Notes: a model not told the origin generated them from the letters alone. 64,000 nt of DNA from Leucaena leucocephala (GCA_037074615.1 CM073532.1:13104001-13168000), one strand, 5' to 3'; counted from the first letter of the stretch, positions 21,805 through 35,044 are shown. A program made the numbers and translations.

Positions 21805-22261
21805 TAGATGAAGATATGAGAGGGCAAAAATTTGGGATAGAAGATGTTGATGAGAATTTATCTCTAATCTAACTTGAAGATTGAGTCATCATTTGAATAT
21901 TAGGATTTGAAATCTTAGATAAGATGACTTAATTTGAATATTTGCAATACAAATTCTGCTTTTTTGGAGGATGAATATGGCATCAAGCATGGATAGGAAA
22001 GGATAAAAGAATATCTCTTTGATTAATTTGGATGACAAGACATTAAATCAAATTGGAAGTTTTAGTTTAGGATAAAATGATTTTGAAATAATGTTTGAGA
22101 AATTATTTTAGCATATCAAGGACCATATTTGCATCAACCTTCGCAGGAAAAGATGAAGGTTTAAATTCCAAAATTTAAATTGGAAAGACAAGCCAACAAT
22201 GGAATATTTGATTTTGAATTTAGGATAGAAGATGACTTGTATTTGGAATTTGAATTATTTG
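21805..22261. other. Unassigned AT-rich DNA
   Basis: No ORF, inverted repeat or similarity to other repeats of the window was found here. Confidence 0.4.
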
Positions 22262-22739
22262 TGTTGGTCTAGGTCTGCCCTTGATGGGTCAGATCATTTG
22301 ATTGGAAAACAATAATCTGATCAAATAAGAGAAACCAATTAGTATTAATTGATTGATAAGAGAAATCAATCAGTACTAATTGAATTGAGAGAATTGGGGA
22401 CCAAGATTACTTTTAGTGAGGAAATTAATTAGTACTAATTTCCTGATTGATTGTTGATATGCAAGAATAAAATCACCATACAATTAATAGAGAGATCACA
22501 CCTCATTATTATGATGGTCACTCTGAACCTATAAATAGAGGTGCCTCCCTACCTTGCAACTCACCCTATTCGTAGAGCTTTACGATTATTCTCTTCTCCC
22601 TTTTGTTTATTCTTGTGTGATGCTCTGTTATGTCACTATGATTTAGGTTCTTGTAATTTAAACCTCTGTGTGAGCTTCAAGTACCCAATAAAATATTTGA
22701 TCCAGTACATTTCTGTCTCTTTGTTGTCATTTTCTTACA
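22262..22739 (+). repeat. Short LTR-like sequence with promoter and poly(A) signals
   Basis: The stretch begins TGTTGGTCTAGG and ends TTTCTTACA. In between lie a TATA box TATAAATAG (22530-22538), a CT-rich start region and AATAAAA (22687-22693), the order expected for U3-R-U5. TTGGCAGTAAAC follows where a primer site would lie, but I cannot match it to a tRNA. No second copy is in the window, so the LTR nature is an inference. The 109-codon frame 22541-22870 runs through it and is probably accidental. Confidence 0.35.
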
Positions 22740-23636
22740 TTGGCAGTAAACTATTTTATTCCTATAGTTGTGATTTATGGGACATCATTTTTTCCCAATA
22801 CATTTTTGTTATAATAGCTTGCTGCGTGTATGTTGTTATATATATAGATATACTTTTTTCATACATTTGATAGCATGAAATCCATTTTTTCTTCATTTAA
22901 ACCATGAAATAAGTTTTACATTTAGAGCATGAATATTTCCTAACCTATTTCTGTCTTTCATATTCAAAACAAGAATTTGTGTTTACGTTCGAAGCATGAT
23001 TTTAGGAGGGTACTTCAAAGTATGATTTTTTGATGATGCAACATTGTCGGTTAAAGATTATGAAATTGGGTCCTTAAAAACTGATTTTTTTTTGTGAAAA
23101 CTGTTGTTGTGGAGATGGATTACTCGACAAGATGATTCCAATGAGACTTGGAATGCATCAAACGGAGGCTGGACGAGGAAGGTATGGAGGAGAGAAGGTG
23201 GTAGGTCATGATAGACTTGTTGGAGCTCCAATTAGGTTGGAGTAACCTGATTGGAAGTTGAAGATAATCTTAGGAGGGCCACACCCCAAGGTGATTGTTT
23301 CCTTAAGTGAAATACAACATTTTGGGAGGCAATCAAACTGACATGAATCAATGGTCAAAACTGACTTGAATAAAAAGGATTACGGGTTGGGTGAGGTCAT
23401 CAACATGACTCGGTAATTTGAAAAATAAAAAACAATTGCACAAAATATTCAAAAATCAAAATTTAGCTCCAGACATGTTAGCGAAGCGTGCGAGGTCCAC
23501 CCTGATCTCCAATGGTCAAATTAAACATGTATCATGACTCGTGATGATGTGTTGAGTCAAATAGAATGGAGCGTGAGACACAAGAGGTCTTCAAGGTGGC
23601 ACGTGAAGCTCATGCAGCACCCTTCAGAGTGGTTGA
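22740..23636. other. Non-coding DNA after the LTR-like sequence
   Basis: No ORF of note on either strand. It could be the internal region of a non-autonomous LTR element; there is no polypurine tract or second LTR to prove it. Confidence 0.35.
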
Positions 23637-25373
23637 TGTTAGTTTCGGCAGTTACACCTAAGAGGGGGTGAATTGGGTGATTTTTAAAAATTTAAATCTT
23701 CTTGGAAATTAAATAGATAAGTTTGGGAATGATATCACAGAGAATAGCTGAAGGAAAAAGTTGACTTAATGATTTATCTTAATTCAGCCTAACCTCTTCG
23801 CCTACGTCCAATTCTCATATTGCCTCTGAGATTTTCATCTATAACTCCAAGATTAGCCTAGCTTTTGGCAACTCAATACATCAATATGAGAATCCCTCTC
23901 ACTCCCCTATAACCTGTAAGGTCCACTCAAGAGTCCCACACTCTTGAGCAACCCAGTAAATAAAAGAGAAATTACAAGGCTCTATCTCCCAGTAGAGTAT
24001 TTATGATGAACAATGAAGTATAGGACTTTCTCTATCAGAAGATTACTTTGTTCACGCTAAGTGAAATAGGGTATTACAAAGTAAGAACACTAAGCACAGA
24101 GGATAACAATGAATGTGAATAAATGCTATCTCGTAGGTTGTTGAACTTCTCTTAATTTTGGCATTCAATTCATCTCGTATTTATAGCTTTAGTTTGTAAG
24201 TTATCCATTAGTCATACGATTGTTTGAGTGAAGAGGAGACAAAGCCATTGATGGTTGACGGCAATAGGTAGTTGCATTAAATACTCTTCTGATAAATTTG
24301 CTTTTAGCCACAACTTCACCTCTTGATGTTCTCTATAACGGAAAAATACTAGCAAGATGTTGTGAGAGTAATAGATAATGATTTATAAATAGATAGGAAT
24401 GATTACTCTAAATCTAGATGATTTCTGAAAAATCTGGTTTAAAAATCTTTTGAATTTTTATCAGTATTTATCGAAGAGTTCATCGATAAGATAGCTTATC
24501 GAAGAGGACTTCAATAAGACTTGAATGAATTCTTTCAATGAACAATTTCTTTTATTATCAATAAATGGCATATTCGAATAGCTTATTGATAAGTACCATA
24601 TGTTGGGTAGACTTTAATTAATTTTACTATATCTGATTTATCAAAGTATTTTTCACAAATATTCTTATCGAATAACTTATCGATAAATCACTCAAAATTG
24701 CTTTTATAATATAAACACTTTAAGTTTGAATTTTAGCGAGTCTGTGAGTGGAATTTTCCCATACTTATCAAAGTGTTCTTCAGTAGATGCCCTTGTCAAA
24801 TAGTACTTCGATAAATTGAGTCTTTGAAATGTGCGCACTTAACAAACTTCATATTCATTGAATAGTTTATCAATAAACAAATAAGTTCTTCGAACAGAGT
24901 TCAAACTTCATTTTCTCAATTTATCGAATGCTTTATCGATAAACCTATTTATCGATTAAGACTTTGATAAGTTTTCTTCAAGAATCATTTTCACAAAGCT
25001 TCTTGTTTGAAGTCTTTATCGAGCAATAATCTTATTGATAAATACTTGAATAAATGCTCTTATAACAAACATTGAGTCATTTTCAAATTTATTGAAGGCT
25101 TTATCGGTAAACATCCTTATCGGATAAATCTTCAAGAAATTAAGTTTTCAAAATAAAGACTCAGAATGATTTTGTTATTCATTGATCGAATACTTTATCG
25201 ATAAGCAATCTTATCGAATAGGGCTTCAATAAATAAACTTTAGAAAATAGATTCTTTTTACAAATTTTTTCTCATTTATCGAAAAGTTTATCTAGTAGAC
25301 TTCTTATCGATAAATGCTCTTTATCAGTTTAAAAATACTTTTTGAAATCTTTTCTCAATTATCATAATCAAAA
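23637..25373 (-). repeat. SIRE-type copia 3' LTR of element C, minus strand
   Basis: The plus strand begins TGTTAGTTTCGGCAGTTACA followed by CCTAAGAGGGGGTGAATTGG, the complement of the SIRE-type LTR tail. The LTR start on the minus strand is damaged: TGTTAG and part of the polypurine tract are deleted, leaving AAAAAGGGGTTTTGATTATG. The U3 part (about 24460-25320) holds the same TTATCGA/TCGATAA array as LTR B at 5049, to which it is related throughout. Confidence 0.85.
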
Positions 25374-26353
25374 CCCCTTTTTGATTATGAAAAACTTAAT
25401 TGATGAACTGGTAAATATGATAGCAATTAAAGAAATTTAGATCAAACAATGAATCAGAAAAATTAGACAATGCATCAGAAAAATAACAAAAGCAAACTAA
25501 CAAAGTCAGAGACAAGTGAAGCAATTTTATTGATTAAAAATTCTGATTATTACAAGTTAGAACAAAACAAAGTCATAATTAGACAAAGCAAGCAAAAACA
25601 AGCCTACTACTCTCAGTTCATCTCATCTCTCTCCTTTTTGTCAGTCATCAAAAAATGAGTCGTGGGAAGAGGAATAATGTTCAGTGGTTTGAGCAGGTTG
25701 CTTAGCAGCAAGGTCAATTGGTTGGGTTGGTATGGTGGTGGAAGAGTTTAATCTGAGGGAGGAACTGCCTCAATGATTAGAGGAAGAATGGATTGAGAAG
25801 GTGTGGTTGTATAACCAAATGTTTGAGAGGAGGGAGTGGCTTGAGGTTCAGAAGAGGAAGGAGGAACATGATATGGAGAAGCCAACGATTTAAGTAGCTG
25901 GATTAGAACAGGAGGAATCTGGGTGGTCTGTGTAGCAGTGTCCTGAGGATGCTAAGTAGAGGTTTGTGGAGTGAAGAAGAGGTCATTAATAGAGAAGTAG
26001 GTTTTGGAGCCAGTGATCTTATTTTTCAAGTAAAAACTCTCACTTCCTAGTAGTCTAATAGCATTCCTCTAGATCTCAATGATACTTTTTAGAGACTAGA
26101 TCTGTGCATTGGTAGTAGCCTCGTGCCTTTGAGCTATTTCTAAGGCCAGCTTGTTTTCCAAATTAGCTTCAAATTCATTCAACATCTGTACAATGCTATG
26201 CACAATGTTTTAACTTCTTTCTCTAATCTCAAGCTCAATTTTCTCCTCAAAACCCCTCACGTCCTGCTGAATTACTGTATATAAAGTAGCTTGGGCAAAG
26301 GAGGGTGCAGAAGTAGGTGTAGTGGGTGCAGCAGAAGACTGAACCTCATCCTG
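25374..26353 (-). pseudogene. Third ORF (env-like position) of element C, C-terminal part
   Basis: Read on the minus strand from 26353 to about 25650 this shows MTQDEVQSS, an Ala/Pro/Thr stretch, then a predicted coiled coil (VRGFEEKIELEIRER, EFEANLENKLALEIAQR), an Ile/Leu-rich stretch and a Ser/Pro/Thr-rich tail that ends near the CTTTTTGTCAGTC tract. The order of coiled coil and Pro/Ser tail matches the same ORF in element A (38306-38928). At least three stops interrupt it. The frame is split from its upstream half (28574-29150) by an inserted LTR. Confidence 0.6.
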
Positions 26354-28573
26354 TGTCATATCCCTAATTTTCTTATCTGGTATGTATGTGAAGTTTGTAT
26401 TTAATATATATGAAATTCTATAAGGAAAATGTTACAATTTAAGGGAGGAAAGGGACTAAATTGCAAATAATGGAATTCAAGGACTTAAGTATAATTTAGA
26501 AAAGTTGCAAGGCCTAAAATACAATGTAGAGACAAATTATGGCCGTAAAATGTAATTATAAAAAATATAAGGGACCAAAGTGCAATTTGTCAAAGTTCAA
26601 GGGCAAAATAATAATTATGAGAAACTTGAGCTAGAAAAGGCCCAAAACTGCCCGGAAATGTTATAATCCCAAATTTTACCAGTAAATAGAGAATGATAAT
26701 TGGGCTAGGCAGAATTTTGATTTGAGGCCCCAGATAATTGATATTAATTTTTAAAGTCTGAAGATTATTACAGGACCTTCTGGTCTTCCTAATCAAATGA
26801 AATTTGCTAGGAAATTCCCATAATTAATATAAGAATTTATGAAACTGACAAAACTCAAAAAGGAGTTATGTAGAATTTATAATATAATTTACAGTAAAAT
26901 AATATATCTGATAAATACTTTTGGGTGATTTTTTTTGGGAATTGAGCCCATAAAGGCATTGGACCCATTTAAAGGCCAAGTTGGCATCCTATAGGCCCAG
27001 TAGTATACCCTAACAGTTATAGGGGATAGTGTCTCGAAAATCCTAAAAAGTATAAAATTATGAAAATGCCCCTGTGTTGTAATATAGAACAAGGGATGAA
27101 TAGAGGATATTTTGATCATTTGTGCATGGTCAGAGTCAGAATATGCCCTGATGAAGTGTAAAGAGGTGTGAAATGACAATTATGCACTTATGGTTAGTAT
27201 AGTGTAAAGTAATGAGCCAAGGGCATTTCAGTTATTTTCTAAAGGATGGTAAGCAGATAAATACTCAGTCTAACAATGTCAGTGGTAGGGAAAATCTAGA
27301 CACTGGTTTTCATGACAGAATACATATTCTGGAATATTATAAAAATTAGAAACATAAAACAGTCTGGTTTGTTTAAACATTGACTGAATCAGTACTGGAT
27401 TTGACTAGAATTTTTCCTATTAGTATTTTCTTATGTCTTGCGCCAAACAAAGCCTTGTTTGATGTCATGGATGATGTCGCTTTTTGGCTTAGTGGGCAAG
27501 CTAGTTTGAAGATTCAATATGAACCCTTGCATCAAATAGTATTTGGATTAATCTTAGCCTCCTATTTCCACCCAAACTTTTCTATATATACCCCATTCAC
27601 AGCTCATTTTGGTATCCCTTAGTAACCTTAGGGAAACTCTGCCAAAATTTATTTTAAGCTAGGAGAAAGCACACAACTTTGAGCAAAAAGAAAGGTAATT
27701 GTTTCCTTTGATCTTGGACTTTATTCTAGGAAGTTTGCTCTTAGTTTTAAGTGGTTTTTATGGCAATTTCCCTTTGGTGTTGCTGCTGGACATGCTGCTC
27801 TTATGTGGGGGGAATATGAATTTTATGTTATATATAATTTAGACAAGCCTAAACAAGCTAGAATCAAGTAGTATTGGCTTGGAAATTCAAGTTTATTTGC
27901 AATTAGGGTTTTGTGTTCTTGGCTGCCACTTACGAATCACTATCCATATGTGAGAATTTCATGATTTTGATACGTCCAATGGGTTTAAAACTGAAAATTG
28001 TGTGGGGTAAAGTAGATAAACAAGTATTGGAAGCATTATAATCAAAATGAGAATTTTTGGAAAACAAAATTGGATGCTTTAGTTCTATACAGTAGCCAAG
28101 GAAGGAGTTTGAATTTGGAAATTCTAACTTCAAATTTAGATTCTAAATGAAAAATTATATGGTAATTAACTATGAGAATTTATTTTGGAAAGATGAGAGT
28201 ATAACACATAAAATAGACAAAGAATAGAACCTAGTGAAAACCTAGTCATGGAAGTACTTTGGAATTGAGTTGTGACTTGCTGTTACTTTATAATGGCTAG
28301 GTTTTGACATTTTCTTGGAAAGAAAACCATTTCAAGAAGAGCTTGACTAGGATACCATAAGAGGTAGCAAGAATACCTAACTATAATTTTATGGTTGTTT
28401 GACTTTATACTTACTTGTTAGTTGTGATTTTTAGTTGAGCTTAAGATGATGCTATGATGACGATGATGATGATGTATGAATGGATGTAACTCCTTGCAAT
28501 TTATGTCATGAAACAATGCATGTTAGAGTTTGCTTATGTATGATCATGAAGTAGCTCCCATATTATGATAATC
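26354..28573 (+). repeat. Gypsy-type LTR S8 (second subfamily), plus strand, 3' truncated
   Basis: Starts TGTCATATCCCTAATTTTC, the same start as LTR S6 near 56487 on the other strand. It runs through the family's promoter (TATATATA, 27583-27590) to CTCCCATATTATGATAATCC near 28573, where it stops inside the U5 region. It interrupts the third ORF of element C. No matching 5-bp flanks are seen because the 3' end is lost. Confidence 0.75.
27583..27590 (+). promoter_or_regulatory. LTR promoter TATA box (S8)
   Basis: TATATATA followed by CCCCATTCAC, in the same place as the TATAAATACCCC boxes of the related LTRs. Confidence 0.5.
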
Positions 28574-29154
28574 CAAACCTTGGGATCTTTACTTCCTTCT
28601 CACCTTTCTCTAGGTAGTCAATGTTATTGCAGTGAAGGAAGTAATATACTAGCTGAGGATAGGGATGGGAGTGGCTTTAGACTTATTGTAAAAGAAGCTT
28701 CTCATCTCTATAGGTTAGAGCTCCTCTATTGATCTTCTGTATACTTATGATTTTGGCAAGCAAGACATAATCCTCCTTAGTCATGTATGTGAAGCTGCCA
28801 AATTTGTTGACCATACTTCTTGAGTATATGTAGTAGATTATCCTATGATAATCACACATATCTTTAGGTACAAATTTGAGGTCCCCGAGAAATTGTCCTC
28901 AAGCGTCAGAATCTTATAAATCTCCCTCATTGACAGCTCAGGCTTATTCTCAAACTCTGTGGTTTTTAGTAGGAAGTTTATGATTTTGGAGTCTAACTTA
29001 ACTTCTCTCCCCTCAATTTAGTAGTTAGATGGCTACTGATTAACTCACCATCTTCCCCAGCTTCATCATATACCCTCATATTGCAATAAAATCTCCTAGC
29101 TAGTTTTAGTAGTGCTTTAGTGGGTTGGATAGATCGAGTTAAGTTTTATCATTG
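28574..29154 (-). pseudogene. Third ORF (env-like position) of element C, middle part
   Basis: The minus strand encodes, in shifting frames, FYCNMRVYDEAGEDGELISS followed by HLTTKLRGE, then MREIYKILTLEDNFSG and a further segment homologous to the D copy (43971-43434), which has FYCNMKVFVEASDDGKLVSN and MRAIYKILMLEDNFSRDL. The region resembles the domain annotated in plant genomes as putative plant transposon protein; that family assignment is from memory of the motif, not a search. Several frameshifts and stops are present. Confidence 0.6.
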
Positions 29155-29943
29155 TATTTCATTTTGCAAGATTTCTTAAAATCATTTGAGAGATAGATAT
29201 TACAAGCAAGGCAATATTAAATCATCATCAAAATCATTTATTAAAGCGACACTTGAACTTTTTATAAATCAAAGACTTTCTCTATTTATTGAAGTGTTCT
29301 TCGATAAACTACCTTATCGATTAATACTTTGATAAATGAGTCTTAAAATGTAGTTCAGACAAGAGACTCGATATTTATCGAATAACTTATCAATAAACTG
29401 ATAAGTTCTTCTTCAAACAGAGAAAATTAAAAGGTTGACTTTATTTATCGAATGCCTTATCGATAATTCCATTTATCGATTAGTACTTTGATAAATGCAT
29501 TTGAAAAATAATTTTTATAAAGTTACTAATAAATATGTTTATCAAAGTCTTTATCGATCAATACATTTATCGATCAATTCTTCGATAAATCCCTTTATAT
29601 AAGCTAATTTCTCAAACTGAGTCTGTTATACTTATCGAAGACTTCTTTGATCAATACCCTTATCGAATAAGTCATAAAAAAGTTCCATTTCTAAAACAGT
29701 GACTCCAACATTTCATAAGCTAAATTTATATCCATTTATCGAAATTTTTATCGATAAGTATGCTTACTGATAGGGCTTCTAAAAATGTATTTCACAAATC
29801 TTATTTTCTTAAGAGATTTTATTTCTTACTTATCAAACAGCTTATCAATCAATATACTTATCGATAAGCTTATCAAAAAATAAGCTTACTTAAAACAGTT
29901 CTTTGAAAATCATTTGTCATCATCAAAATATTGGAGTCTAACA
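29155..29943 (-). repeat. Truncated SIRE-type 3' LTR of element D, minus strand
   Basis: The minus strand starts TGTTAGACTCCAATATTTTG at 29943 after a polypurine tract AAAAATGGGGAGAAA. Only the U3 half with its TTATCGATAA array is left; the promoter-distal half, including the CACCCCCTCTTGG tail, is missing and the LTR joins element C directly at about 29155. It is homologous to about 6698-7444 of LTR B. Confidence 0.75.
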
Positions 29944-30139
29944 TTTCTCCCCATTTTTGATAATGGCAAAACACACTTTATAATAGGAGAAGGATTTGAG
30001 TTATTAGATTAACAATTGAAATCAATGAAATGACAGTTACTCAATAAGCATATCAGTAAAGTCAAATTGCATTAGACCATAAACATTCAAAAACATTCAA
30101 GAAAACATAAAAATTCCAAAAAGTAGGACCATCAGTGTC
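29944..30139 (-). other. 3' untranslated part of element D
   Basis: Polypurine tract (29944-29958) and non-coding DNA that lines up with 7445-7640 of element B. The D sequence resumes at 42648 after the inserted element A. Confidence 0.6.
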
Positions 30140-30144
30140 AGTGT

Positions 30145-31788
30145 TGTTAGAATCCATATTCAATAATGTTTTAATGATGTCAAAAGTAACCCAAAATAAT
30201 CATGTAAAAAATAACTCAAAATAATTAAAAGTGTTTGTGTGTTTAAATGATGTTAAAAAGAAAAACAAAAAGAGTTAATCGATTAGTCAGTCGATTAATG
30301 AGTATCAATTAATCAATTGGTTGTTTGATTAATGTCAAGACAGTGTTTTGTACTATAAAAGAAAATCAATTAATCGATTAATGAGTATCCATTAATCCAT
30401 TAAGTGTTTGATTAATGTCATGAAGTTGCTTTCTAGAATTAAACAAATAAGTCAGTTAATTGATTGTTTGTTTGATTAATTTGTTCAGAACAGTTTTCCT
30501 TTACTCAAAAGAAACTCTATTAATCGATTAATTAATTAATTAATTTATATTAATGCATTAACTATTCAATTAATCTGTTCAGAATCAGTTTGTGAAAATC
30601 AAATGTGAATCCATTAATTGATTGGTTAATCGATTAATTTACATTAATGGATTAATTGTTCGATTAATGTGTGTTGAAAACATTCCTGTATCAATTTCTC
30701 CAGAGACATTAATCAACTAGGGATTCGATTAACTTACATTAATCGATTAGTTATTCGATTAACTTCATAAATTTCAAAAATCTTTCTTTGTTTGCGTTGA
30801 AACTGATTGCATCTCTCTTTGAGCTATATATGTTTGATTCAAACTTGAAATATGCATATGTTTCTCATCATTTTTCATTATAAATCTTTTGAGAAACTTA
30901 TCTTATCAATTTACATTGAATATGGTTGAACACTTTAATCAATATGATGCTTTATTTTTTTGTTTTCAATATTAATTGAAACATTGATTTAATTAATGAT
31001 GATTAATGGATTAGTTAATGGATTAATACAATATATTTTTCAAAAAGCCATTTGAACTTTATTAGAACTTGATCTTTATAGTGTGGGTTGATTATTAGTT
31101 ATTTATACACTTAATCAATACTTAAACTCTTGACAAATCTTTGAGATTGCGTGTGTTTAAAAAAGGCTAAAAGTTTGAAATGATGAAGGCTACGTCAATA
31201 AAAACTTGCTACATTTGGCAAAGCACTAAAAGCTCACCTAACTACCAATAACGCCTTCATTCCAACGGATACAACGGTTACAAGCTTGAGTATAACGGCT
31301 ATCAAACGAAGTAAATACTATTTAAAGACTCGACATTAATGAAGAGAATAACGAACAAAAGAAACATCAATGACTGAATTTATTACATTCTTCATTGCTT
31401 TATGACTCGACAATATTGTGCTTCAGTGTTCATCATCATATACATTCTGTGAGAGATTGAGAATATTCTTCATTTATTTTGTAGACTTAAGAGATTGGTT
31501 ATCTTAAGTTGGGATTATTACCTTATAGGAAGTAAGGGAAGTGATTGAGAGAATCAATTGTTGTACTGAGGCACCAAGAGCCCGTTTTAAATCTCATAAG
31601 GCATCTGGGGACTGGACGTAGGATAAGAGGATTAGTTCAAACTAGGATAAACTGACTTTTGTTGATCTTTCTAATCACTATGCTCTTTACTCTATTATAT
31701 TCTGTCTGTCTTTCAGTTTATCAATTTACTTTAAAAGTTTTCAAAATACCCAATTCACCCCTCTTGGGTATTTCTGCCTAGACTAACA
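30145..31788 (+). repeat. 5' LTR of element A
   Basis: TGTTAGAATCC...GACTAACA, 1,644 bp, with the SIRE-type tail CAATTCACCCCTCTTGGG. The U3 half (about 30270-30760) is crowded with AATCGATTAAT-type palindromes. A weak TATA-like TATTTAAAG is at 31319-31327. Confidence 0.92.
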
Positions 31789-31790
31789 TT

Positions 31791-31802
31791 TAGTATCAGA
31801 GC
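31791..31802 (+). promoter_or_regulatory. Primer-binding site of element A, initiator tRNA-Met type
   Basis: TAGTATCAGAGC matches TGGTATCAGAGC with one change, two bases after the LTR end. Confidence 0.85.
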
Positions 31803-31849
31803 AGGTCTCTTGAAAATGATCTAATAATCTTAAGAGAGATCTAGTATAT

Positions 31850-32860
31850 ATGGCAAGATTTGGAGACAACATTTTACTAGAAGGAAGCTCCACCACAAAG
31901 CCTCTAGGTTTCAACGTAGAGAACTTTACGTTCTGGAAAATGATAATGAAGACCTTCATCAAGGTTTCTAAGTATGGTCTCTGGGATATCATACAAGATG
32001 GGAACTACATTTATACAAAAGTCATTGACAGAGTTAAAGTTCTGAAGGAGAAAAGTGAATATAATGATGATGACAAGAAGATGATATTACTCAATGACAA
32101 GGCCATTAAATTATAAAATGTGCCTTAAGTCAGAAAGAGTATTTTTGGGTGTCTAGTTTAGAGACAACAAAGAAATATGGGAAGCCCATGAAATAGCCCA
32201 CTAAGGAATCTCTTGTGTCAAAGAAAGCAGAGTCAACACGGTCAAAATATAGTTTAAGCTTTTCTGAATGGTTGATGGAGAAAGTATCTGAGACATGGAA
32301 GTGAGATTTTAACATCTTATCAGCCACTTAACTGCTATTGGGCAATCATATAGCTCAAGAGATCATGTAATATTCTCGATGGTATTATGAAAGAATGTGA
32401 TCCAAAGGTCACAGCCATTGAAGAGGCCAAAGGTGAACCCATGAGGTCTGTCACTACTCTTTTTAGAAGTCTAGCTAAATACGAGAGTAAACAGAAATAC
32501 AAGAAGGACATAAAAGAAAAGAGCAGAAAAGGAATTGCTCTTAAAGATCAAGAAAGTAATATTGATGATGAAGAGCTCGAAGATGATGAAATGAGTCTCA
32601 TAGTTTGGAGATTCAAGAAATTCTACATAAACAGAGCAACCAGAAAATTTCAACCAAAGAAAGGTGCTTCATCATCAAACGAGCAAAAAACCAGATTATC
32701 TGCTTTGAATGCAAAAAGCCATGTCACATCAAAGCTGAATGTCCACAACTATCCAAGAAAGACAAATAAAGGAAGAAAAATTTTAGAAGAGGAGAGCATT
32801 TGTTTCATCAATCTGGGGAGAAAGTTCTTCAGAAAGTGATAACGATGAAACGACAAATAT
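31850..32860 (+). pseudogene. gag of element A (broken)
   Basis: Gag forms the virus-like particle and binds RNA. An opening frame (31850-32116) starts MARFGDNILLEGSS and contains FNVENFTFWKMIMKTFI, the usual N-terminus of SIRE/copia gag. After a stop and frameshifts the frame resumes at 32387 with DPKVTAIEEAKGE, typical of the middle of gag. A zinc knuckle Cys-Phe-Glu-Cys-x4-His-x4-Cys is intact but lies in another frame (32701-32742) from the long ORF around it (32387-32836). At least two frameshifts and one early stop separate the parts. Confidence 0.85.
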
Positions 32861-33759
32861 TTGTCCGGTAGCTCAAGAAGAAATTGATTCAGAAATAGAG
32901 CAGGTAATAAATGTTGAACCAACCTATGATGAATTTCTTTCCGAATATAATGAATTACTTTCTGAGTTCATCAAATTAGCAAAGGAGTTTGTAAATTCTA
33001 AGAAAAGGATACGGAGTTTAGAATAGAAGATAAGTGTAATACCTGAGGTTGCATCAAAGTAGGCAAAATGTGAAGATTCAGAAAAGAAAAATAGAAAGTT
33101 AACCAAAACTCTCAAAAAATTCATTGTAGGTAGTGAAATGCTTAACATTATACTTGGGAATTAGATATATGTCTCTGATAAGTCTGGAATAGGATATGAT
33201 CCTAACTTAGACAAGCATAGAGAAAAGAAAAAAATTAGGTAACAAATTATATCTACATTACTTTAGACATACTGTACATACTTCAAACATATTTGCTATA
33301 TGTTTATATTGCAATCGCAAGGGTCACTCTACTATTTCTTGTTATCACAAGAAGAACTTACCTTATGGCAAATTGAAATGGGTTCCAAAAGGCACTTATG
33401 TACCTAAGGTAATCCAAACTAAGCTGAAAGGACCTAAGAAAGTCTGGGTACCTAAAGTGAAATGATTTTGTTTCAAGTTTGTCTGAAAGCATCCAAGACC
33501 AAAAAATGGTACATTGATAGTGGATGCTCTAGACATATGACAGGAGATACAGAGAAGGTCGAGAGGAAAATAGATTCCTCACTGAGATGGCTAGAGCAAT
33601 GCTTAATGATAAAGGTGTCTCACAAGTTTTTTTGGGTAGAGGCTATAAACACAACATGTTATATATCTAACCGAGCCTATATCAGACCACTACTCAACAA
33701 GACACCATATAAGCTATACAAAGGACACAAGCCTAATCTCACTTATTTAAGGATCTTCG
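32861..33759 (+). pseudogene. gag-pol junction, protease and rest of integrase of element A
   Basis: 32880-33240 shows the Glu/Lys-rich linker typical of SIRE elements (EFLSEYNELLSEF, IGYDPNLDKHRE), with stops. Around 33390-33460 come the KWVPKGTYVPK and PKKVWVPKVK repeats. The protease active site DSG is at 33516-33524, followed by CSRHMTGD. The reading then jumps, near 33555, straight to the C-terminal part of the integrase core (FFWVEAINTTCYISNRAYI, LLNKTPYKLYKGHKP). GAG-pre-integrase, the zinc-binding domain and most of the catalytic core are missing, a deletion of roughly 0.7-0.9 kb judged from the usual layout. The frame is then cut by the Angela-type LTR at 33760. Confidence 0.85.
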
Positions 33760-35044
33760 TGTTGGAAATTGTGCCCTAGGGGCCAATCATTGCATATGAA
33801 CATTGTTGATTTATGAATTTCTTAATTATGTTATCACATTATTTGCATGTTTACTGTGATGACCATCCTTAGATAACTCATGATCTTATCCTAAATATCT
33901 CTGGTCGGTCATCTATACGGGAGCAGAGATGAAATAACACCAGTATGACTTTGAAGATATATAGAGATATAAATCAAAGTCACAGGCACATGTAAGAGTA
34001 CAAGGTGTTGGACCGACGCACTATGAGAGAGCTGCATGGGTTAAGTCATAAGCTTCTCTCATATACAAACCATGTCACTATTCCCTTTGACCTGGGATCA
34101 TCATGGATTCCTACATGACAAACGCTCAGCTTTGACATAGTCAAAAGTCACTTTTGACCGAGGATCATAAAGGCTATGTTCGGGCTTAGTGGTTTTTCAT
34201 GCGGAAGAATGTGAATGGTCAAGATGGAATTTGTCCCTCATATTCGTAGAGAGATATTACTGGGTCCCTCGATGAGTGAGTCTGAGAAATGTATGGCCAT
34301 ACTGTAATGGAAATGTAGTTCCATTTCTATAGTCAGACTACTCAGGGATCGAGAAAGTAACGGTCAGGAACAGGAGGATGACGTTCTCCATGCCTCATCC
34401 ATGACCGAAATATCTTGTGACAAAAGGGATGTGATATGGTTGTATGAAAGGTAACATCGTTTATCGATCCTCATATGATTTGGGTAGTCATAATGTCTTG
34501 CTAGAGACCGCTTATGACTTATGGGTCAATATAGTAATTGGCCCATTGCCAACTTTATATGGGCCTACAGGGTCGCACACAAAATAGCCCAACACAAGTT
34601 ATGATGTCCAGATTCATTGAATCTAAGACATGTCTAGATTCAATGAATAATCTAGGGTGGATTTATATATTTTATATATATATTTGTATATATATATTAT
34701 ATATAATATAAGAGATATTTGCAAGATTTAATTTATAAGGATAAATTAAATCTCTATCACTTTTGAATTTGAATTTAAATGGATATGATCTATTTGAATT
34801 TGAAATTTAAATTGATAAGATATCTCAAATTTGATTTATGAGAATAAATCAAATATAATTCCGTCTTATCTTTATTTTAAATTAAATAAATAGGTGAATT
34901 AAATCTGTGGGACGAATTTAATATAAACCATATTTATTTAATTAGTTTCTTATCAAATTATACAATATATGATATTGTATTAATTTCAGAATTAATATAA
35001 GATTAATTCTGAAATCCAGCCCAATAAGAACACCGATGGCATCC

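Noticed and set aside
22541..22870. A 109-codon hydrophobic ORF
   Set aside because: It begins just after a TATA box, crosses a poly(A) signal and a putative LTR end, and has no known domain.
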